A DNA stretch of 10,703 bases from Anaerolineae bacterium (GCA_016931365.1 JAFGEY010000538.1:1-10703); one strand, 5' to 3'; positions 1 through 7,168 are shown, counted from the stretch's first letter. The notes: generated by a model from the letters alone, not told the origin. Made by a program: numbers and translations.

Positions 1-684
1 GTCGACGTAATACTCATCCGAATGTGACCAACTCTCATTGTATTCCCAATCCCAGTAGCGTCTGAAAACAGCTTTTCCAAAGCCCATCGTCACCACACAC
101 GCGGGGGGAATGAGAGTGATTTCCTTATAAAGCGTACGATGCTCCAGAATCATCGCGAAGCGCAGGAATTCCACTACAGAACGCAGATCCAGTTCTTGGT
201 TGACGGTTGAAAGCGATAGAATGTCTTGAATGTTCTCGGCAAAGACCTGTACGTTCTTATCCTGATAATGGAAGATTTGCCTCGATGCCAATCGATCTGT
301 GACGATTGTCAACTTTGTCTGTGTGTCGAAAAACAGAAGCAGAAAGGAACCGCTGAGAGCTTCGAGACGCCAATACTCTTCCCTTCTGATGCAGGCATAT
401 ATCTCTGCTGCTGTATCCTTGATCACTTCCTTACTACAATTCCAGTCTATCAGTGGTTGTTGCTCGCCCCATTGGAAATACCCGTTCGCGTAGAACATGA
501 CGCCGTCATCCAGCCAAAGACATAGACAGTCGTGAGGTTGATCTGAAAGATCAACCTCGAATGTGAAGGCATCATCTTGCCACGAGTACCTGCCACGATT
601 GCCGGGTTCATCAAGTGTACGTGGAACCGGGTGTTGCTCACTCGTATCCAGATCCTTTTTCGCCTGTTGATAGATATGTATCAT
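1..684 (-). CDS. Asparagine-synthase-like protein, N-terminal part (runs off window start)
   Basis: Open frame of 228 codons from an ATG at 684 to position 1 with no stop, so the C-terminal part, where the ATP-dependent synthetase domain should be, lies outside the window. The start is fixed by an in-frame TGA three codons upstream and a Shine-Dalgarno AAGGGTGA at 691-698, 6 nt from the ATG. The stretch around residues 109-137 (ALSGSFLLLFFD, then TDRLASRQIFHY) matches the class II amidotransferase pattern of AsnB proteins (L.G.FAF..D ... DR.G..PLYY). Further on, LRSVVEFLRF and FRRYWDWEY fit the linker to the synthetase domain. The N-terminus is MIHIYQQ rather than MCG, so the catalytic Cys that releases ammonia from glutamine is absent. 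Such Cys-less homologues occur in polysaccharide clusters and as lasso-peptide cyclases or beta-lactam synthetases. Family assignment is good; the reaction is unknown. Confidence 0.8.
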   Translation of the reverse strand, partial: MIHIYQQAKKDLDTSEQHPVPRTLDEPGNRGRYSWQDDAFTFEVDLSDQPHDCLCLWLDDGVMFYANGYFQWGEQQPLIDWNCSKEVIKDTAAEIYACIRREEYWRLEALSGSFLLLFFDTQTKLTIVTDRLASRQIFHYQDKNVQVFAENIQDILSLSTVNQELDLRSVVEFLRFAMILEHRTLYKEITLIPPACVVTMGFGKAVFRRYWDWEYNESWSHSDEYYVD

Positions 685-690
685 CTTGTA

Positions 691-771
691 TCACCCTTGT
701 CGTGTTCTGCCTGTTGGCGGGTAGTTTGTCACTGTCTTTTTACCCTTGTGCCTCGAGCTATTCCTGAACAT
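691..771 (-). CDS. Possible 26-aa basic leader peptide ORF
   Basis: ATG at 771, stop TGA at 691-693, which ends 6 nt before the start codon of the asparagine-synthase-like gene. The peptide reads MFRNSSRHKGKKTVTNYPPT and then six more residues. It is strongly basic (seven Lys/Arg, one His) and has no acidic residue. No Shine-Dalgarno sequence is visible before the ATG. Its stop codon lies within the ribosome binding site of the next gene, an arrangement that can couple translation. It could equally be a chance ORF. The lack of Asp/Glu argues against a lasso-peptide precursor. Confidence 0.2.
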   Translation of the reverse strand: MFRNSSRHKGKKTVTNYPPTGRTRQG

Positions 772-864
772 GGAGTAGATCAACGAGGATCGATAGAGGC
801 TTCTGTTTCATCTATTGCATGATCTGGCCTAGCAACGTTGGCCCCGAGACCGATCAGGACGCCG

Positions 865-895
865 ATTATAGTCGTGCTGTCATCCGTACTGCCAA
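865..895 (-). promoter_or_regulatory. Candidate sigma-70-type promoter for the asparagine-synthase-like gene
   Basis: Read on the minus strand, TTGGCA at 895-890 (5 of 6 to the -35 consensus) and an exact TATAAT at 870-865 are separated by 19 bp, slightly longer than the usual 17. Transcription would begin near 858 and leave a leader of about 170 nt before the ATG at 684. The gap 685-947 otherwise holds the 26-codon ORF and a 43-codon open frame (stop near 784) without a normal start codon. No terminator is visible after the membrane GT2 stop at 948, so read-through from the operon is also possible. Confidence 0.4.
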
Positions 896-947
896 TCTCA
901 CAGCCTGTGCTCTATCTCCTATTCATCTTCGTGAAGTTGAAAATGCT

Positions 948-2114
948 CTACCATTGGTGTTTTTCGCTGGGCACGAGCAAGGCAATCATCCCACGTGCCG
1001 TAGTCCACCACCCGACTGGCAGATAGGTGAGTGTGGTGAATGGATGCATTACGGTCATCTGGCTTCCCACGCTCTTGGCGAGTACTGCCCATGTCCGCAA
1101 TTGCGCCAATAATAAATGGAAAACAACACTTGTCCACGTCGCAGCCACTAAGGTGCTGAAAAGCGCGGGCAAGGGCGCAACTACCAGAAAGATCGCCGCC
1201 AGTCCAGCACGCAGGTGACTGCGCGCCAGCGGCGCTGCCAGCCAGCGTTTCTCGTGAACCAACGGGTTGCGGAACCATCGCGAGAGCTGCTTGCGATAAT
1301 CGTGTACGGTTTCAGGATACTCAGTCTGCACATGGCTGTCTCGCACAAAGCAGATAGCGTAGCCAGCAGCAGTTAGTTGCTTGGAGAGGGCCAGGTCTGC
1401 GCCGACAGGGGCGGAGATTTCAAAGGCGTCGGCAGCCTCCAGCGCTTCCCGCCGCACCGCCGCATTGCGCCCGTCGAGAGCCGGGGCGTAGTCGGGCATC
1501 CAAAGCTCGCGGTAGAGGTGATGCGCCCACTGGTACTGCACCAGAGGCAAAGGCTGTTGTCGCTCAAAGGGGCGCCACGCACCGGTGGCGGCGACCTCGT
1601 CGCCAGTCAGGATCGGCGCCAGCGTGCGCTCAAAGATCGCGTCATCGAGGATGCAGTCGGCATCAGTGAGGAAGATGATGCCGCCCGTAGCATGGGCAAA
1701 GCTGCGCCGCAGCGCGCCCTGCTTGCCCTCACCGGGTTGTTGCTCCAGCACGACGACCTTCGGGCCTGCGTAGCGCTTCGCGATAGTGAGGGTAGCGTCC
1801 TGCCCACCCGCACAGAGAATGATTTCCACATCAGGATACCGTAGACCCAGCAGCGAATCCAAACACGCTACTAAATTGTCAGCTTCGTTCCATGCGGGAA
1901 GCAAAACCGTGACCTTGGGATTTTGTATAGCATCCAGTGGGAGCAGAGGGGGCGCTTGACACGTCTGGATCTCGCGCAGCCGAAGTCGATCTGCACGCCA
2001 CTTTATCCAGTTGTAACCGGCTGCCACCAGCAAACCACCTGCCAGAAACCACCTAGCATGGCCTTCTACCCAACGCCAAAATTTTTTGATGACTTTTAGT
2101 GCAGCGAGGCCCAC
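948..2114 (-). CDS. Membrane GT2 glycosyltransferase (QxxRW type)
   Basis: 388 aa from a GTG at 2114. I prefer this over a TTG at 2135 because AAGGGA at 2119-2124 and GGGAG at 2126-2130 sit upstream of it, while the TTG has no ribosome binding site. One N-terminal membrane segment (about residues 20-36) is followed by a GT-A domain: VTVLLPAWNEADN (about 68-80), an acidic DADCILDD near 151-158 for metal/nucleotide-sugar binding, VGADLAL near 237-243, and QLSRW at 276-280. The last is the Q..RW acceptor-site motif of processive enzymes such as cellulose and hyaluronan synthases. One long or two short hydrophobic segments follow at about 301-338, plus a weaker one near the C-terminus. It probably adds sugar from the cytoplasmic face of the inner membrane. 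The start overlaps the preceding gene by 19 bp. Donor sugar, and whether it is processive, cannot be told. Confidence 0.85.
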   Translation of the reverse strand: MGLAALKVIKKFWRWVEGHARWFLAGGLLVAAGYNWIKWRADRLRLREIQTCQAPPLLPLDAIQNPKVTVLLPAWNEADNLVACLDSLLGLRYPDVEIILCAGGQDATLTIAKRYAGPKVVVLEQQPGEGKQGALRRSFAHATGGIIFLTDADCILDDAIFERTLAPILTGDEVAATGAWRPFERQQPLPLVQYQWAHHLYRELWMPDYAPALDGRNAAVRREALEAADAFEISAPVGADLALSKQLTAAGYAICFVRDSHVQTEYPETVHDYRKQLSRWFRNPLVHEKRWLAAPLARSHLRAGLAAIFLVVAPLPALFSTLVAATWTSVVFHLLLAQLRTWAVLAKSVGSQMTVMHPFTTLTYLPVGWWTTARGMIALLVPSEKHQW

Positions 2115-3406
2115 GGTTTCCCTTTCTCCCAACAATATAGTGTATTCTGATCCCAGTGTACTTTGATTGTGTGAATATCTTCACAGTAGTAAGCTTTACG
2201 CCCATTAAAAAAACAGGGCTCCTTTACGGCCGGCGGGATCTCAGAATGGGCCGCATTTAGCGTAGCTACATCCACGTGCTTACTCAGATAGCGCAAGACC
2301 ATACTGTTCCACCCACAGACAGGTAACAGATCGGCAAAATCCGGCGTCGAGGGAGGCGTACGCTGTGAGACTTGGGCAGCAAAGCCGGCGGCAGTGCGAA
2401 AACCGCCCGAAGGCAACTGGCCATGCAGCAACCAATCCAGCGCGCGGGATAAACATAGATCTTCATCTTGTCCGCTCGCTTCACCCACAGCCTCGGCAGC
2501 CCTCAGGATCTCAGCCGCGCCAGCGATCCAGCGTGGCTGGCGGTTGACCCGCCCATTGGCGTAGATCACCTGGGGAAAGGATCCATCGGGCAACTGCTGT
2601 CGCAGGATGAAGGACAAGGCACGCTTGGCAGCGTCCAAGTAGCGACTTTCACCTAAAAGCTTGCAGCCTTGGACCAACGCCGGGATACAGCGGGCGATGT
2701 AAAAGGGAAAGTAGTGCGTCCCGCCCGGAATCGCCGTGGCCCGCTGCGGTATGGCACCATCAAAGAAAGAGCCATCCTTATGCACCTGGCTAGCGGCGAT
2801 GGCATCCAGCGTGAGAACAACGCAAGTTTGTACGATATCGGGCTTGTGAGCCCACTCATCCCAAACTATGAGTGCTTCAACCGTGGTCGCTGCCTTATTA
2901 GGCACGAAGCTGGCGTCGTCTGCGGTATTGTCGAAACGCTGTTCCTGCAGATTCCAGAGTACGCCCAGGATAAACGCCTCCAGATTTCGTTCCGCAGTAG
3001 CTGCGTAGGACTGCCAGCCGTCGTCCCCTCGATCCTGCAGAGTCTGCGCCAACAGCAGCAATGCGACGTCACAGCCGGCCTCGTGGGGCGTGCCGCCAGT
3101 ATAAGGATTGCGCTCGAAGGAGGAGTTGCGGTACGTCCCCGTGGTCAACTGCCCGTTCACCAGGTCGTCACCCGCACGACGGGCTTTATCTAGCCATCGA
3201 GTGTCGCCGGTTGCCTCGAAGAGGTTCAGGTAGCCGGCGATGATGCCCTCGTAGCGCCAGTCCAGCCCGGCACCGGTGAACAGCAAGCAGTGCTGCCACC
3301 AATGGGTCACTGGCCCGCCATAGCCTCCCAGTCCGCGCGCGGTGTCTAGCCAGGCATCAAGCATCAAGACGGCCGATGCGATGCGACCGGGGTTCACATC
3401 AGCCAC
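2096..3406 (-). CDS. Alpha/alpha-barrel (six-hairpin/toroid-like) protein of unknown function
   Basis: 436 aa from a GTG at 3406. No signal peptide or membrane segment is visible, so it is probably cytoplasmic. Helical repeat segments resemble alpha/alpha toroids of the six-hairpin glycosidase, epimerase/lyase and prenyltransferase-like superfamilies: the unit Q-x-x-(x)-(D/S)-G-(S/G)-F recurs at about 207-214 (QVHKDGSF), 271-277 (QLPDGSF) and 330-336 (QLPSGGF). Aromatic and acidic residues typical of sugar-binding clefts are present (THWWQH near 34-39, DWRYEG near 49-54, GTHYFPFYIARC near 229-240). The tail from about 390 (Cys-, Tyr- and Trp-rich) is not part of the repeat pattern. Within a glycosyltransferase operon an uronyl epimerase, lyase or glycosidase acting on intermediates is plausible, but I cannot name a reaction. 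The gene overlaps the upstream stop by 8 bp (GTGGCTGA), suggesting translational coupling. Confidence 0.75.
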   Translation of the reverse strand: MADVNPGRIASAVLMLDAWLDTARGLGGYGGPVTHWWQHCLLFTGAGLDWRYEGIIAGYLNLFEATGDTRWLDKARRAGDDLVNGQLTTGTYRNSSFERNPYTGGTPHEAGCDVALLLLAQTLQDRGDDGWQSYAATAERNLEAFILGVLWNLQEQRFDNTADDASFVPNKAATTVEALIVWDEWAHKPDIVQTCVVLTLDAIAASQVHKDGSFFDGAIPQRATAIPGGTHYFPFYIARCIPALVQGCKLLGESRYLDAAKRALSFILRQQLPDGSFPQVIYANGRVNRQPRWIAGAAEILRAAEAVGEASGQDEDLCLSRALDWLLHGQLPSGGFRTAAGFAAQVSQRTPPSTPDFADLLPVCGWNSMVLRYLSKHVDVATLNAAHSEIPPAVKEPCFFNGRKAYYCEDIHTIKVHWDQNTLYCWEKGKPWASLH

Positions 3407-4136
3407 AGCTTGCTTCTTTCCGGGCTACGATGATCGAGAGTGCCGACCATGGTGTCTGCCACCGCTTCACCCGCAAAACCCGGCGCTGGGCTACAAACAG
3501 GCGGTCGACCATGTCAGTCCGGCCCAGCAGCGCCGCAAGGCGCGCCAGGAGACCGCAGACGAGACTTGTTGGTCCTTGAAACCCGTAGGTCGTTTGAACT
3601 AAAAATCCGAGACTTTGCAGGAAGCGCGCCGTTGCATAGACGCCTAGAGGCTTTTCGACTGCATGCGCAGACCTCCCAGCCTGCCATTCGGGCAGAGTGG
3701 ATCTGAGCCAGTTGGAAGTGAGGGCAATCACCCGTCCCTGTACCGGCGCGAGTGCCGCGAGCAACATTCGTGCCTGCGAAAGGTGCGCAGACTGTGGTTC
3801 TACCCAGATGAACGAAGTCTTCCTTGATGGTCGTGGCATTTGCAGTTCGTCGCCATCTATGACTGTCACGTTGTCCCAGATGATCTCTGGTCCCAGGGCA
3901 GCACGCTGGTCTACACCAAGGAGCGTTGTCACCTCCGGCAAGTAGACGATAATCTGCCCGGTCACGCGTTTGAGCAATTCCCGAAGGTAGACTTTGTCAT
4001 TGGCAAGAATCGCCACTGGCGACAGTTCCCGAGATGTCAGTGCAGCACAGAAGTTGAAAGCGTGCTGGTAGGGCAAACTAGGAACCTCCAGCCATGCTCG
4101 GCTTTGAGCGCCATAGTTTTCAGCAATGGCGTGCAT
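3399..4136 (-). CDS. Hypothetical protein, degenerate class I methyltransferase-like
   Basis: 245 aa from an ATG at 4136, which has AAGGG at 4145-4149 at 8-nt spacing. An ATG two codons earlier (4142) is possible but too close to that site. I do not recognise the family firmly. The order of segments recalls a class I SAM-dependent methyltransferase: VTVIDGDELQMP mid-protein, a strand after LLAALAPVQGRVIAL, and a tail with FLQSLGFLVQTTYGFQGP and WSALSIIVARK, similar to methyltransferases of polysaccharide clusters. The glycine-rich SAM motif (xDxGxG) is absent; SPVAILANDKVYLRELL occupies the place where it should be. Either the protein binds something else or has lost catalysis. The start overlaps the GT4 stop by 17 bp and its own stop overlaps the next gene by 8 bp, so it is embedded in the operon. 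Confidence 0.65.
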   Translation of the reverse strand: MHAIAENYGAQSRAWLEVPSLPYQHAFNFCAALTSRELSPVAILANDKVYLRELLKRVTGQIIVYLPEVTTLLGVDQRAALGPEIIWDNVTVIDGDELQMPRPSRKTSFIWVEPQSAHLSQARMLLAALAPVQGRVIALTSNWLRSTLPEWQAGRSAHAVEKPLGVYATARFLQSLGFLVQTTYGFQGPTSLVCGLLARLAALLGRTDMVDRLFVAQRRVLRVKRWQTPWSALSIIVARKEASCG

Positions 4137-5286
4137 ACCCATAACCCTTTACCACCTCTGCATACAGCGATGTCAGAATCTCGGCATTCGCCTGCCAGTC
4201 GATATGGTGACGGATGTATGCCTGGCCTCGGGCAATTTGCTCTGATATGCCATCCTCGCGGTCCAGCGCAGACTGTAATGCGACAGTGAGCGCGTCGCGG
4301 TCGCCATAGGGCACGGTTGCGCCCGCCTGCGCTTCACGGATCAATGCCCCAGCGCCAGTATCTTCACTCACGACTACGGGCGTGCCGCACATCAATGCCT
4401 CAAACGCAACGAGGCCAAAGATCTCGTACATGCCGGGCGAAGCAACCACATCAGCATCGACATAGGCCGCCATCTTTGCCGTGCCGTATAACGGGCCGGC
4501 AAAGATGACCCGATTGTGAAGGCCCAGCGCACTTGCCTGTTTGCGCAGATCTGACAGTGCGCCGTGATCTGGACCGACAATTACTAACACAGTACCATCA
4601 TTGTTGACCTGCAATCGGTGAACAGCGTCGATCAAAATGTCAATGCCTTTTATATGATGCAAGCGCCCTACGAAGAGCACAAGCTTGGCAGTTTCGCAAA
4701 TCTGCATCTTTTGACGGAAGGTTCCTCTCTGGGGCAGATTGCCGAATTCGTTCAGGGCGAGTCCGTTGGGCACCAGCAGAATACATTCCGGCCCAATACC
4801 GACCCGAGTATATTGCGTTACTTCGAGGGGCGAGACAGCGATCATACGAGCAGAACCGTCGAGTATACACTGCCCAAAGAGCAGATCAAAGACCCGCTTT
4901 GCGAGTTTGCGTTGGATTATCACGGGCAAGGTTCCATGAGCAGATATGACATAAGGTATCCTATTTTGACTAGCTGCATACCTGACCACAATGTTCTGAA
5001 AAGTCCGCACCTCGTGCATATGAATGACATCGAATTCACAAGCATGATCGCGAACCCACTTGGACATTTGCGGAGTGACATAAAAACCCATTTGGGCCCA
5101 CACAAGAGGGAAGAGAATGACGCTAAACCTATTGTTCTCGAACCTGCTGGCTGGATCGCCATAATCACTAGCAACAACTGTTACTTCGTGACCATGATCG
5201 GCTAAATGCTTTGATAGCTGGTAGACAATGCGAGGGGATCCGCCCATTTGTGCGTTGAAATATGGAGCGACTTGTAGTATCTTCAA
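4120..5286 (-). CDS. GT4-family glycosyltransferase (GT-B fold)
   Basis: 388 aa starting with a TTG at 5286. The start is supported by AGGA at 5294-5297 at 7-nt spacing and by the typical opening MKILQVAPYF. A nearby ATG at 5290 is in another frame. N-terminal acceptor domain: GGSPRIVYQLSKHLADHGHE (15-34) and HGTL (117-120). C-terminal donor domain: VPNGL (172-176), LFVGRLHHIKGIDILIDA (204-221) and the EX7E motif EIFGLVAFE (E288, E296) followed by GTPVVVSE, which bind the nucleotide-sugar diphosphate and ribose. It is a retaining, metal-independent enzyme by family rule, expected in the cytoplasm or at the membrane surface and adding one sugar to a lipid-linked glycan. To the eye it is lower in GC than the flanking DPM1-like gene, hinting at a different origin. 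Donor and linkage are unknown. Confidence 0.9.
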   Translation of the reverse strand: MKILQVAPYFNAQMGGSPRIVYQLSKHLADHGHEVTVVASDYGDPASRFENNRFSVILFPLVWAQMGFYVTPQMSKWVRDHACEFDVIHMHEVRTFQNIVVRYAASQNRIPYVISAHGTLPVIIQRKLAKRVFDLLFGQCILDGSARMIAVSPLEVTQYTRVGIGPECILLVPNGLALNEFGNLPQRGTFRQKMQICETAKLVLFVGRLHHIKGIDILIDAVHRLQVNNDGTVLVIVGPDHGALSDLRKQASALGLHNRVIFAGPLYGTAKMAAYVDADVVASPGMYEIFGLVAFEALMCGTPVVVSEDTGAGALIREAQAGATVPYGDRDALTVALQSALDREDGISEQIARGQAYIRHHIDWQANAEILTSLYAEVVKGYGYARHC

Positions 5287-5326
5287 GCATCTTTCCTAAT
5301 TTTACGAAATCGTCAGTCGAAGCATC

Positions 5327-5362
5327 GCTTATTTTGCAATAAGCTGTTAGTCTGTGCTTATT
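5327..5362 (-). promoter_or_regulatory. Two mutually exclusive hairpins in the GT2-GT4 intergenic gap
   Basis: On the minus strand three 7-nt blocks follow one another: AATAAGC (5362-5356, overlapping the GT2 stop codon), GCTTATT (5344-5338) and AATAAGC (5333-5327). The middle block can pair with the first (11-nt loop) or with the last (GCAA tetraloop, GNRA type). No T-tract follows, so it is not a standard terminator. It may be an RNA stabiliser, a processing site, or a chance repeat in an AT-rich gap. Confidence 0.3.
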
Positions 5363-6182
5363 ATGTATTCGCATCCCGTAGTATACGATAGGCTAGCAAG
5401 ATAGCCGCATTGTGCCACGCGTGCATTTTGCAAATTGGCAAACATAATACATGGCGCTTGGCAGTCGCCAGATCCTCGGCGAATTGGGCCTCTTTCATTA
5501 CCCCAGTCTTGGCTTGAACATGCGCACGAAACGAGGCCAGATAATCGTCAACAAAGGTCAGCTTAAAGTGTTGTCCGATGCGCAGCCAGTAATCGTAATC
5601 CATCGTATAGTAGAGGTCCTCACGAAACGGCCCCACAACCTCAGCTACTTTACGGCGCCAGAAGGTAGCCGGTTGGGATAGGTAGTTCATAACCTGTAGT
5701 ACACGATAGCTGCATATTCGCAGCCAGAGATTCTTGTACCAGGTAAATATCTTTTGCGTCTCGCAACCCTTTGCGTCGATCATGCGGCACTTGCCTGTGA
5801 CCCATGATGCCTCAAGGTGGTCTTCAAAGAACGCTACGACCCTGCGAAGTGCGCCCGGCTCGTAGAGATCGTCAGCATTCAAGTAAGTCAGGATCTCTCC
5901 CGTAGCCATTTGAAGTCCCTTGTTGATCGCATGGGATTGTCCGCGGTCCGGCTCGCTGATCCAGCGGATCTGGTCTCGATAAGCGCGTAGCACGTCCAGG
6001 GTTCCATCCGTCGACCCGCCATCAACCACGATATGTTCCAGATTCGGGTAATCTTGATTGAGAATAGATGTAATTGTCTCTTCGATAAACTTTCCACTAT
6101 TATAAGAAGGCGTGATCACCGTGATCCGTGGCCATGTGCGTATTGCCTGTGTTGATGGTTTTGCTCGCGGCATCCTGAACAT
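5361..6182 (-). CDS. GT2-family glycosyltransferase, soluble
   Basis: 273 aa from an ATG at 6182; an in-frame ATG at 6173 is an alternative, and neither has a strong ribosome binding site. GT-A domain motifs in order: ITVITPSYNSGKFIEETI (20-37), HIVVDGGSTDGT (50-61), NADD (102-105, the DXD-type metal and nucleotide-sugar site), QPATFWRR (170-177) and MDYDYWLRIG (194-203). These fit small single-domain inverting GT2 enzymes of surface-polysaccharide clusters. No membrane segment is visible apart from a mildly hydrophobic stretch near the C-terminus (257-267), so it is likely cytoplasmic or peripheral. It begins 8 bp after the stop of the DPM1-like gene, so the two are probably co-transcribed, and is separated from the GT4 by 74 bp. 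Donor and acceptor are not deducible. Confidence 0.9.
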   Translation of the reverse strand: MFRMPRAKPSTQAIRTWPRITVITPSYNSGKFIEETITSILNQDYPNLEHIVVDGGSTDGTLDVLRAYRDQIRWISEPDRGQSHAINKGLQMATGEILTYLNADDLYEPGALRRVVAFFEDHLEASWVTGKCRMIDAKGCETQKIFTWYKNLWLRICSYRVLQVMNYLSQPATFWRRKVAEVVGPFREDLYYTMDYDYWLRIGQHFKLTFVDDYLASFRAHVQAKTGVMKEAQFAEDLATAKRHVLCLPICKMHAWHNAAILLAYRILRDANT

Positions 6183-6190
6183 ATCGCTAG

Positions 6191-7168
6191 TTATGCACTA
6201 TTCTTTTGATCAAAATGATAGAAAAAACCACGGATCGAGTGCAAAAGCAACCCACAAAAGAGGCTGAGGCTCCCCAGAATCGTGAACAACACACTGACAA
6301 GCGCGTAACCAACCGCAAGCTGGTCGTTCGTCCTGTAGATCTGCACGACCCACCCCCCCCAGCCGACTCCCAACAGTAACACCACCATCCCCGGCACGCC
6401 AAAGAACAGCAGCGGGCGGTGCTGGCCCACCAGGCGCAGGACGCCGTTGAGCACCAGCAGCCCGTGCACAATGACGCTCCGTTTGGGCTTGTCTTCGTAG
6501 CGGATGGTGATCGGCGCTTCCCGGAAGCGCAGCCCCAGGTCATGCGCCAGGAACTGCATCTCGGACTCGACCGAAAACCCTTGCGACGAAAAGGCGATCG
6601 CATCGACGGCCCGGGGAGAAAAAGCGCGGAAACCGCTTTGCGAATCGGTGGCCGGCACGCCCGACATGGCGTTGGTGAGCAGGTTAAAGCCCCAATGCCC
6701 CCAGATGCGGTGTCTGGGCACGTCGCTGCGCTTTTCCAGATAGCGCGAGCCGACGACGATGTCGGCCTGGTCGCTCAAGATCGGCGCGATGACCCGGTGC
6801 ATCTCTGCGGGCAAATGCTGTCCATCGCCATCGAGCATGACCACCACATCAGGCTCCAACTGCCGCGCCTGGACAAGCCCGGTGTTCAACGCGGCGCCCT
6901 TGCCGCAGTTGTCCCGGTGACAGACGGTGATCGCGCCGGCGGCCTGCGCGACCTCGCACGTGTCGTCGGTAGAGCCGTCATCGATAACGATGACCGTATC
7001 CACGTATTTGCGCGTTTTGAGCACCACGCTGCCGATAAACCGTTCTTCGTTGTAGGCGGGGATGATCGCGACGATGCGCGGCGCGGCGCCGGGCCGATCC
7101 ACCGCCAACACTTGGGACAAATCCGCGGCGCGTTCATCGACCCGGATTGCCATCTGATCGGTCAACAT
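6191..7168 (-). CDS. DPM1-like polyprenyl-phosphate glycosyltransferase (GT2) with C-terminal membrane segments
   Basis: 325 aa from an ATG at 7168 with a strong ribosome binding site (GGAGG at 7174-7178, 5-nt spacing). GT-A motifs: IVAIIPAYNEERFIGSVV (32-49), VIDDGSTDDT (61-70), MLDGDGQHLP (111-120), VGSRYLEKRSD (139-149), TDSQSGFRAF (174-183) and VESEMQFLA (200-208). These are typical of dolichol/undecaprenyl-phosphate mannose or glucose synthases. Two hydrophobic segments (about 253-275 and 286-310) anchor it in the membrane. The probable reaction is transfer of a hexose from a nucleotide sugar to a polyprenyl phosphate, providing a lipid-linked donor for an extracytoplasmic step. The gene is visibly GC-rich. 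A run of eight G on the coding strand (6353-6360) lies in the first membrane segment. It follows the pseudo-receiver gene by 20 bp. Confidence 0.88.
   Translation of the reverse strand: MLTDQMAIRVDERAADLSQVLAVDRPGAAPRIVAIIPAYNEERFIGSVVLKTRKYVDTVIVIDDGSTDDTCEVAQAAGAITVCHRDNCGKGAALNTGLVQARQLEPDVVVMLDGDGQHLPAEMHRVIAPILSDQADIVVGSRYLEKRSDVPRHRIWGHWGFNLLTNAMSGVPATDSQSGFRAFSPRAVDAIAFSSQGFSVESEMQFLAHDLGLRFREAPITIRYEDKPKRSVIVHGLLVLNGVLRLVGQHRPLLFFGVPGMVVLLLGVGWGGWVVQIYRTNDQLAVGYALVSVLFTILGSLSLFCGLLLHSIRGFFYHFDQKNSA
6353..6360 (-). repeat. G8 homopolymer tract inside the DPM1-like gene
   Basis: Eight consecutive C on the plus strand (G on the coding strand) cover codons for Trp-Gly-Gly around residues 270-272, in the first C-terminal membrane segment. 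The surrounding bases are also G-rich. The frame is intact as given. Tracts of this length can slip during replication. Confidence 0.85.

Noticed and set aside
1..6. Window begins exactly with GTCGAC (SalI site), possibly a cloning junction
   Set aside because: A 6-bp site at the edge may be chance, the reading frame runs through it, and no vector sequence is visible.
691..900. Lasso-peptide precursor upstream of the asparagine-synthase-like gene
   Set aside because: The 26-aa ORF has no Asp/Glu for the macrolactam ring. The other open frame (ending near 784) has no ATG, GTG or TTG start, and no Gly-started core with an acidic residue at position 7-9 preceded by Thr at -2.
4618..5205. Plus-strand open frame of 195 codons opposite the GT4 gene
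   Set aside because: The opposite strand has all GT4 motifs; no motif or ribosome binding site supports the plus-strand frame.
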